Shown piece after piece: positions 1 to 6,900 of a stretch of DNA of 64,000 bases (positions are counted from its first letter, which is position 1; the number at the start of each line of letters is the position of its first letter). The stretch spans positions 1,792,001 to 1,856,000 of the forward strand of contig NC_012491.1 of the NCBI RefSeq assembly GCF_000010165.1, in the 5' to 3' direction. The notes beneath the pieces were generated by a model that saw only the letters and a list, made by a program, of their open reading frames with translations, was not told the DNA's origin and searched no databases. The DNA comes from Brevibacillus brevis NBRC 100599. Its GTDB lineage: Bacteria > Bacillota > Bacilli > Brevibacillales > Brevibacillaceae. Made by a program: the position numbers and the translations under genes.

Positions 1-1
1 G

Positions 2-400
2 CTTACGTGTGTGAAAAAAGTAGTAGAGATAAACAAAGAACAAGGTTACGCCATCGTGCATCGAAAGCTGGAGGATGGTTATGAAGTCATCCAGTCGACC
101 TTGCCTTGTTTGTTTTCTGTGGAGAAGGAGATTAATGAGGTACCGTATTCTCCGCTGCCCAATATGCTTCGAGCTGCTAGGTATAATCCTGTTGTTTGGT
201 CCGTCGATGACTTGGGGGATATCGATCGGACGCAGTTAGGTCTGAAGGGCTCTCCTACCATCGTTGCAAAAGTTTGGCCCCCAGAGAAGCCAAAGGGTGG
301 CGAAATGCTTGAAGGAAGCGTCAGCGAGCAAATCGCACGCTTGATGGAAGTTTTGCACGATAAACAGCGATTGTTTCGGGTGAAGGAGGAGCAGATATGA
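2..400 (+). CDS. fixA: Electron transfer flavoprotein beta subunit FixA/EtfB (5'-truncated)
   Basis: The reading frame is open to the left edge (from base 2), so this is the C-terminal ~132 residues of a ~260-residue protein; the in-frame GTG at 11 is not a credible start. Seen: the EtfB-type segment with VEKEINEVPYSP followed by LPNMLRAARY, and the C-terminal GLKGSPTIVAKVWPPEK stretch, which in the family precedes the partner-binding tail. Known of the family: FixA pairs with FixB to form an FAD-binding ETF heterodimer that oxidises NADH. Its stop overlaps the fixB start by 4 bases, and the order fixA-fixB-fixC-fixX is complete, so it should work in a FixABCX electron-bifurcating complex at the membrane. 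Identity is secure; only the start is missing. Confidence 0.93.
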   Translation, partial: LTCVKKVVEINKEQGYAIVHRKLEDGYEVIQSTLPCLFSVEKEINEVPYSPLPNMLRAARYNPVVWSVDDLGDIDRTQLGLKGSPTIVAKVWPPEKPKGGEMLEGSVSEQIARLMEVLHDKQRLFRVKEEQI

Positions 401-1419
401 ATCTGGATGATTTTCGTGGCATCTGGGTGTTTTTAGAGGTGAGTGACGGCCGTATCGCCCCAGTATCACTCGAGCTGTTGGGGGCGGGAAGACAAATGGC
501 TGACAAGCGAGACGTGCCGCTTGCTGGCTTGTTAATCGGAGATGGAGTCAAGGAGTTGGCCCACACGGCGTTTCCCTTCGGTGCGGATCAAGTGTATGTA
601 TACGATCAGAAGATTTTTCATGAGTACCGTACAGAGTCCTACATGCGAGCTGTCATCGAATGTGTCCAAAAGCACAAACCGGAAATTATCTTGTATGGGG
701 CGACGTCCACGGGAAAAGATTTGGCTAGCGCTGTTGCGACGGATTTGGAGACAGGGCTGACCGCCGATACGACCATGCTCGATGTAAACGCGGAGACAGG
801 ATTGTTGGAGGCGAGCCGTCCAGCGTTTGGTGGTAACATCATGGCGACGATTTTGTGCAAAAAACATCGACCGCAAATGGCGACCGTTCGCCCAAAAGTC
901 ATGAAAGCGCTTGAGCCAGACGAGTCACGTACAGGAGAGATCATCGAGGAAACCATGGAGCTGCGTGAAGAAGACATTCGCACAAAAGTACTGAAAATCG
1001 TCCGGGAGACGAAGGAAAAGGTGCGGTTGGATGAGGCAGATGTGATCGTCGCTGGCGGTAAGGGACTCGGGAGCAAGGAAGGCTTTGCGCTTATTCATCG
1101 CTTCGCAGAACGAATCGGGGCAACCGTCGGGGCCAGCAGAGATGCGGTGGAAGCTGGCTGGATCGGTCATGAACATCAGGTCGGACAGACGGGAGTGACG
1201 GTCACGCCAAAAATCTATTTTGCCATCGGCATATCGGGAGCTATCCAGCATTTGGTCGGCATGCGTAACTCAGGATTGATCATTGCCATCAATAAAGACC
1301 CGAATGCACTCATCTTCCAGGCTTGTCACTACGGTATTGTCGGTGATGCTTTTGAAATTGTGCCATTGCTCATGGAAGCATTCCAAAAGGAGCCGGATAA
1401 GGAGGTAACGTATGGCTGA
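397..1419 (+). CDS. fixB: Electron transfer flavoprotein alpha subunit FixB/EtfA
   Basis: A 340-residue ETF alpha subunit. The N-terminal Rossmann-like half (about 1-200) is followed by the classic C-terminal FAD-binding domain: VIVAGGKGLGSKEGF near 215, GASRDAVEAGWI, HQVGQTGVTVTPKIYFAIG, GAIQHLVGMRNS and IIAINKDPNALIFQACHYGI. All FAD-contact motifs are intact and the length is normal. The ATG at 397 has a strong GGAGG site 7-8 bases upstream and overlaps fixA by 4 bases, so the two subunits are translationally coupled; the end overlaps fixC by 8 bases. Family knowledge: FixAB passes electrons from NADH in two directions, to FixCX/quinone and to low-potential ferredoxin or flavodoxin. No nitrogenase genes are visible, so the electron acceptor in this organism is unknown. 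Confidence 0.95.
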   Translation: MNLDDFRGIWVFLEVSDGRIAPVSLELLGAGRQMADKRDVPLAGLLIGDGVKELAHTAFPFGADQVYVYDQKIFHEYRTESYMRAVIECVQKHKPEIILYGATSTGKDLASAVATDLETGLTADTTMLDVNAETGLLEASRPAFGGNIMATILCKKHRPQMATVRPKVMKALEPDESRTGEIIEETMELREEDIRTKVLKIVRETKEKVRLDEADVIVAGGKGLGSKEGFALIHRFAERIGATVGASRDAVEAGWIGHEHQVGQTGVTVTPKIYFAIGISGAIQHLVGMRNSGLIIAINKDPNALIFQACHYGIVGDAFEIVPLLMEAFQKEPDKEVTYG

Positions 1420-2707
1420 GAAATTTGATGTAATCATTGTCGGAGCAGGCCCGGCTGGAACAGCTTGTGCTTATACGCTTGCCAAAGCGGGTGTAAATGT
1501 ACTGTTGATGGAGCGCGGGGAATATCCGGGTTCCAAAAACGTCATGGGAGGTGTGTTGTATCGCAAAACGATGGAAGACATCATCCCCGAATTTTACAAG
1601 GAGGCACCTGTTGAGAGACCGATCGTCGAACAGCGGTTCATGATGCTCGATAGGGAATCAGCCATCAATTTCAGTTATAAAGGCATGGAGTGGGCCCAGG
1701 AACCTTATAACAATTTCACGGTGCTGCGGGCGAAATTTGACCAATGGTTTGCAGACAAAGCCGTGCAGCAGGGAGCACTTTTACTTAATGAGACCGTGGC
1801 TTTGCAGTGCATTGTTGAAAATGGCAAAGTAGTCGGTGTGAAAACAGATCGACCGGATGGGGATTTATACGCAGATGTTGTCGTTCTGGCAGACGGCGTG
1901 AACTCCTTGTTGGCGAAATCGTTAGGGTTCCACAAAGAGTTTCGTCCAGATGAAGTAGCGCTCGCTGTCATGGAAGTACTGAAGCTGGATCGTAAAATAA
2001 TCGAGGATCGCTTTAACCTAGAGGGCGATCACGGTTGTACGATTGAAATTTTCGGAGATTCGACCAAAGGGATTTTGGGGACGGCTTGGTTGTATACGAA
2101 TAAGGACAGCTTGAACATTGGGGTAGGGACGATGCTGTCGGGTTTGATCAAAAACAAGATCAAGCCGTATGAGTTGTTGGACTATGTAAAGAATCACCCG
2201 ATGATTCGGCCGTATATCCAAGGCTGTGAGCAGCAGGAATACTTGGCGCACCTGATTCCCGAGGGAGGCTATCGTTCCATTCCCAAAATTGTTGGCAATG
2301 GTGTCCTTGTCGTAGGAGATGCTGCCCAGCTCGTCAATGCGATCCATCGAGAGGGATCGAATATGGCGATGGCATCTGGTGTCATGGCGGCGGAAACGAT
2401 CCTGGCGGCAAAAGAGGCGGGGGACTATTCCGAAAAAATGCTCGACGGATACCGAATCAATCTGTTGAATAGCTTTGTCGGTCAAGATTTGAAAAAATAC
2501 AAGGACGCAACGCATCACTTTGAAAAATTCCCGCAGTATTTTGAACAGTATATTCCGATGATGAACAAAGCGGCGAGTCAGATGTTCACGGTTGATGGCA
2601 GCTCGAAATGGAGCAAGCAGAAGAAAATCTGGAGCGACCTCGGCTCCGCGAAGGACAAATGGAAAATGGCGCGTGACTTGATGAATGCGTGGAGGGTGAT
2701 GAAGTGA
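1412..2707 (+). CDS. fixC: FixC: FAD-dependent ETF-quinone oxidoreductase-like protein
   Basis: A 431-residue flavoprotein of the FixC/GGR family. The N-terminal dinucleotide fold is VIIVGAGPAGTACAYTLA with the acidic ribose-binding residue in LLMERGEYPG and the family signature GSKNVMGGVLY. A second FAD motif, VLVVGDAAQLVNA with HREGSNMAM, lies near 305-325. It lacks the cluster-binding C-terminus of mammalian ETF-QO; that job is done by the separate FixX encoded next. AGGAGGT precedes the ATG at proper spacing. FixC accepts electrons from the FixAB ETF and, with FixX, passes one branch to quinone. Its end overlaps fixX, consistent with strict co-translation. Confidence 0.94.
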   Translation: MAEKFDVIIVGAGPAGTACAYTLAKAGVNVLLMERGEYPGSKNVMGGVLYRKTMEDIIPEFYKEAPVERPIVEQRFMMLDRESAINFSYKGMEWAQEPYNNFTVLRAKFDQWFADKAVQQGALLLNETVALQCIVENGKVVGVKTDRPDGDLYADVVVLADGVNSLLAKSLGFHKEFRPDEVALAVMEVLKLDRKIIEDRFNLEGDHGCTIEIFGDSTKGILGTAWLYTNKDSLNIGVGTMLSGLIKNKIKPYELLDYVKNHPMIRPYIQGCEQQEYLAHLIPEGGYRSIPKIVGNGVLVVGDAAQLVNAIHREGSNMAMASGVMAAETILAAKEAGDYSEKMLDGYRINLLNSFVGQDLKKYKDATHHFEKFPQYFEQYIPMMNKAASQMFTVDGSSKWSKQKKIWSDLGSAKDKWKMARDLMNAWRVMK

Positions 2708-3003
2708 TGCAGGATATACCGAAGGGCCAGTCAATCGAGGAGAAACAGTATCTCGTGCGCTTCAAAGCGGATACGGAGTCACATCTGCATGTGCTCTCTG
2801 CTGATGTTTGTGCGACGCAATGCCCTGATAAGCTCTGTACCATCTTTTGTCCTGCGGAAGTATACAAATGGGAAGAAGTGCGGATGCACGTCGGTTACGA
2901 AGGATGTCACGAATGTGGGAGCTGCCGTATTGGTTGCCCGTATGAAAATATCAAGTGGGTGTATCCGAAGGGTGGACACGGAATCATCTTCAGACTCGGG
3001 TAA
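2704..3003 (+). CDS. fixX: FixX: ferredoxin-like iron-sulfur subunit
   Basis: About 99 residues. Cysteines occur as CATQCPDKLCTIFCP and CHECGSCRIGCP, the FixX arrangement in which the second group plus an earlier Cys ligate one 4Fe-4S cluster; the tail IKWVYPKGGHGI is also FixX-like. The frame opens earlier, at GTG 2689, but GGAGGG at 2691-2696 sits correctly for GTG 2704 or ATG 2707, so the start is placed at 2704, overlapping the fixC stop. FixX is the electron outlet of the FixC branch. As the last recognisable fix gene it closes the operon. Confidence 0.92.
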   Translation: MMQDIPKGQSIEEKQYLVRFKADTESHLHVLSADVCATQCPDKLCTIFCPAEVYKWEEVRMHVGYEGCHECGSCRIGCPYENIKWVYPKGGHGIIFRLG

Positions 3004-3019
3004 TGGGCGGCGATAAGCG

Positions 3020-3208
3020 GTGATACAAGTAGGCGATCTGGTCGTATATGTAAAGGATGGGGCAAAGGGAGTCGTCATTCATATGGAGGAGGACCGCTTC
3101 CAGATAAAGTGGGAGGATGATTTTGTCAGCTGGGAGAAAAGGGAATGGCTGTTGCCCAGTTCATTGGAACAAAGCGATCTTCCAAAACAGAAAGAACAGC
3201 AGGAGTAG
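3020..3208 (+). CDS. Small hypothetical protein after fixX
   Basis: A 62-residue acidic protein from a GTG start, 16 bases after fixX and just before the operon terminator. It is rich in beta-prone turns (GDLVVYVKDGAKGVVIHMEEDRFQIKW) and looks like a single small SH3/KOW-type barrel followed by a polar tail. No cysteines, no membrane segment. The ribosome binding site is weak (GGGCGG about 8 bases upstream), so expression is less certain than for its neighbours. Position suggests co-transcription with fixABCX. I do not recognise the family; a role in sensing or assembling the complex would be speculation. Confidence 0.6.
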   Translation: MIQVGDLVVYVKDGAKGVVIHMEEDRFQIKWEDDFVSWEKREWLLPSSLEQSDLPKQKEQQE

Positions 3209-3230
3209 ATTCCCGCTGTTCTTTTGTTTT
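3191..3230 (+). terminator. Rho-independent terminator of the fix operon
   Basis: AAAGAACAGC at 3191-3200 pairs perfectly with GCTGTTCTTT at 3215-3224 and is followed by a T-rich run. The stop codon of the small gene lies in the loop. Confidence 0.85.
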
Positions 3231-3244
3231 GAGGAATTTGATCA

Positions 3245-3634
3245 CTAGTTACGGACTGTATAAGGATACATCCGAGCAAAAGACCCCTCAATTCGAAAAC
3301 AGCCGAGAACTGGTTGTGGAGAAGCGAGTGAAACGATGAGATACGCGACCTCCGGGTAGCGACAGTAAGCAATATCTTCAGGTGACGGAATGGGAGGTGC
3401 AGTAGGGTGGGAGTGGTAGATCCCGACCAAATGCTCCCCGCGCAACGCCATTTCGTGGAAAACGTGTTGAATCTGCTTGGGGTCCATAGCGAAGGCGACC
3501 GGGCTTTTCAACGTATTTTCCATTCGCCAAACTGTCTGTGCACTTCCATTTCTACCGGAGAGCAATCCACACGTTTCATTTGGCCGCTTCTCCAGGGAAT
3601 CTCGGATGATCTCATCCCAGACGGTACGTGTCAT
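3245..3634 (-). CDS. JAMM/MPN+ metalloprotease (M67 family)
   Basis: A 129-residue stand-alone JAB1/MPN domain. The full JAMM zinc site is visible: the upstream catalytic glutamate in RPNETCGLLSG, then HSHP, then S-P-E-D in the H-x-H-x(7)-S-x(2)-D pattern. Known of the family: bacterial stand-alone members cleave C-terminal peptides or isopeptide bonds, for example from sulfur-carrier or ubiquitin-like proteins. No such carrier gene is adjacent. ATG 3634 is the first sensible start, but the strand upstream of it has no good Shine-Dalgarno sequence; translation may be coupled to the 60-residue gene ending 22 bases upstream. The fix terminator hairpin is symmetric and may also serve this gene from the other side. 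Confidence 0.85.
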   Translation of the reverse strand: MTRTVWDEIIRDSLEKRPNETCGLLSGRNGSAQTVWRMENTLKSPVAFAMDPKQIQHVFHEMALRGEHLVGIYHSHPTAPPIPSPEDIAYCRYPEVAYLIVSLASPQPVLGCFRIEGSFARMYPYTVRN

Positions 3635-3656
3635 GGAAAAGGGGGGTTCTAAAAGA

Positions 3657-3839
3657 TTAGCCCTGCCAACGCCTGCCGCAGCAGCCTCCGCTTGTTCTAG
3701 TCTGGACGGACGGTTGGACTCTATGAACCGGACCGGATTTTGGCAATGGCGATCGCGGCATTTTCGATGGGCGCTGGGCAGGTTGGACTTGATGTTGTTG
3801 ACGTTGATGATACAGTGCACGCATTTGTTCAGGGGTCAT
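3657..3839 (-). CDS. Small basic Gln/Pro/Ser-rich protein upstream of the JAMM gene
   Basis: A 60-residue protein that starts MTPEQMRALYHQRQQ and continues as a low-complexity, basic, Gln/Pro/Ser-rich chain ending SGGCCGRRWQG. The start is well supported: AAGGGAGG lies 6-7 bases before the ATG. It is 22 bases upstream of the JAMM gene in another frame. The distal gene has no good ribosome binding site of its own, so this ORF either supplies translational coupling or is the N-terminal part of a single gene broken by a frameshift. A Gly-Gly-Cys-Cys-Gly near the C-terminus is worth noting beside a JAMM protease. Family not recognised. Confidence 0.6.
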   Translation of the reverse strand: MTPEQMRALYHQRQQHQVQPAQRPSKMPRSPLPKSGPVHRVQPSVQTRTSGGCCGRRWQG

Positions 3840-3922
3840 GGTTTTTCCTCCCTTTCTGGACTGTAATATGTTGTATTCAGGTTAGATTCACATGGTAACG
3901 GCTCTTGCACATTTTCACTTTT

Positions 3923-6900
3923 TCAACGAAACGGGTTGAATTCGTTGGCATTTTTGGGATAGGGCATCTGCATTTTTACTGGTGTGGAAGATAACTGTTG
4001 AGTGGAGGGATCAGAGCTTGGCATGAATTGGGTGTTTGAGTGGAATTGGGCGCTTGGTTGAAATTGCGTGTTTGGCTGAAATTGGACATTTTGCTGGAGT
4101 TGACTGAAGGCTTTATTGGATCGAGCTTCTTTTTGCGTGAATTCCTTGATGATTTGCTTGTATTTTTCTTCGTTGTTTTGGTGTTCTTTCACCATGTTTT
4201 TAAGTCCGGTTATCGTCTTTTTCAACACTTGCTCCTGGGATGTAAGCTGCTCAATGGTTTTTTCCTTTTCTGTTAACAGAGAGTCATATTTTTGGGTTGT
4301 TTTCTCCAGTACTTCGTTCCATTTATTTTTTTGAAGAGAGACGTTCGCGAGCTTTTCATCGGTTTCCTTGGCTTGTTGCTGAAAAGCTTTGATACGATCC
4401 TGTGCATCGGTTAATTGCTGTTGAGCTTCTTTTAACTCCGACTGGAGACTCTTAACAGTGTTTTGTGTTTGTTGGATTTCTTCGTCGCGTTGTTGGATGC
4501 TTTGCTGCAATTCTTGCTCATGCAGGGAATGCAATTCGGCCAGCTTTTTATAATCGGCTACGAGTTGATTTTTCGTTAACCGGGCTGTTTCCAGCTCAAG
4601 CAGGGCTTCCGTTAATTGCTGAGAAGTCTCTTCGTGCTTTATTGTCCAACTTTGCTCGAGATCTATTGCTTTTTGCAACATCTCATGGCGAGTGGCTTCT
4701 AGCTCTTGCTCTTTCGTGCGCAAATCTTGTTTTTGTGCTTCGAGTTCTTGTTCTCGGGTGTAGATGTCTTGATTCTGTACTTGTAGCTCCTGCTCCCGGG
4801 TTTGCAGCCCTTGCCTTTGAGCTTGGATTTCTTGCTCCAAAGAGAGTAGTGCCTGTTCCAGTGTGTTTAGTTCTTGCTCCCGAGTAAGCAACTCCTGTTC
4901 ACGAGTGTGTAGGGTATTCGCTTGAGCGTGCAGCTCCTGCTCTTGGTTGTGCAGTTCTTGATCTCGGAAGTTCAGCTCTTGTTTCATCGTGAGTAGCTCT
5001 TGCTCGTGGGAGTGGATTTCCTGCTCATGAGAGAGAAGCTCCTCCCCGCGAAGCTGCAGTGCTTGCTCTCGGGATTGAAGTCCTTGTTCTTGAACCTGTA
5101 GTTCTTGGCTCTGCGTTAAAAGTGCTTGCTCCTGAGAGAGGTTGGCTTGTTCCCAATCCCGAAGCCCTTGTTCATGGCTCTTGAGCTCTTGTTCTTGAAC
5201 CTGCAAGGCCTGTGCATGAGCATGTAGTTTTTTTCCTTGGGCCTGGAGCTCTTGTTCAACATCGTTTAGTTCTTCTTCACGTGCTTCAAGGTCTCGCGTC
5301 CGCTCGAGAATTTCTTGATCTCGGGCCTGAAGCTCTTGTTTGAAAGCGAGCAGCTCTTGTTCTTTTGTCTGGAGGTTATGATTCTGAGAGTGAAGTTCTT
5401 GCCCGCGCGTTTGTAGCTCTTGCTCAAGGGTATATAGGTCTTGCTCTCGAGCTTGAAGGTATTGCGTCTGGGTGAGAAGCTCTTGCCCTTGAACTTTAAG
5501 TCCTTGTTCGAGCTCGAGAAGTTCTTGTTCTTTTGTTTGGAGGTGATCTGCTTGCGTTTCCAGCTGTTGCCCTTGTACTTGGAGCTCTTGCTCGAAATTG
5601 AGAAGATCCTGTTCCCGTGAGTTGAGGTCTTGCGTCTGGGAATGCAGCTCTAGCTCTTTGGATTGGAGCTGTTGTTCTTGCGTCTGCAGGTTATGTTTTA
5701 GGGATTGAAGTTCTTGGTTGTGCGTCTGAAGTTCTTGCTCGAGCTCGAGAAGTTTTTGTTCTTGTGCATGGAGGTCTTGCGTTTGGGAATGCAGCACTAG
5801 CTCTTTGGACTGGAGCTGTTGTTTGAGCTCGAGAACTTCCTGCTCCCGTCCGTGGAGGTCTTGCGCTTGGGAATGCAGCTCAAGCTCTTTGGACTGAAGC
5901 TGTTGTTCTTTCGTTTGCAGGTTTTGAACCAAGGATTGGAGGTCTTGGTTTTGCGTCTGAAGCTCTTGTTCGAGCTCGAGAAGTTCTTGCTCCCGTGAGT
6001 TGAGGCCTTGCGTTTGCGAATGCAGCTCAAGTTCTTTGGACTGGAGCTGTTGTTCTTTCGTTTGCAGGTTTTGAGCTAGGGATTGAAGCTCTTGGCTTTG
6101 TGTTTGAAGCTCTTGTTCGATACCGAGAAGTTCCTGCTCCCGTCCGTGGAGGTCTTGCGCTTGGGATTGCAACTCAAGCTCTTCGGACTGAAGCTGTTGT
6201 TCTTTCGTCTCAAGGTTATGTTTTAGGGATTGAAGTTCTTGGCCTTGTGTCTGAAGCTCTTGTTCACGTGAGTTGAGGTCTTGCGTTTGAGAATGCAGCT
6301 CAAGCTCTTTGGACTGGAGCTGTTGTTCTTTTGTCTCAAGGTTATGCTTTAAGGATTGAAGTTCTTGGTCTTGTGTCTGAAGCACTTGTTCGAACTCGAG
6401 AAGTTCCTGCTCTCGTGAGTTGAGGTCTTGCGTCTGGGAATGCAGCTCAAGCTCTTTGGACTGGAGCTGTTGTTCTTTCGTTTGCAGGTTTTGAACCAAG
6501 GATTGGAGGTCTTGGTTTTGCGTCTGAAGTTCTTGTTCGAGCTCAAGAAGTTCCTGCTCCCGTGAGTTGAGGTCTTGTGTTTGGGAATGCAGCTCAAGCT
6601 CTTTGGACTGAAGCTGTTGTTCCTTTGTTTGCAGGTTTTGAGCTAGGGATTGAAGTTCTTGGCCTTGTATCTGAAGCTCTTGTTCGATATCAAGAAGTTC
6701 CTGCTCCCGTGAGTTGAGGTCTTGTGTTTGGGAATGCAGCTCAAGTTCTTTGGACTGGAGCTGTTGTTCTTTCGTTTGCAGGTTTTGAGCTAGGGATTGA
6801 AGCTCTTGGCTTTGTGTTTGAAGCTCTTGTTCGAGCTCGAGAAGTTCTTGTTCACGTGAGTTGAGGTCTTGCGTTTGGGAATGCAGCTCAAACTCTTTGG

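Noticed and set aside
4465-4887. Plus-strand open frame opposite the coiled-coil gene
   Set aside because: Antisense shadow of a low-complexity gene; no ribosome binding site.
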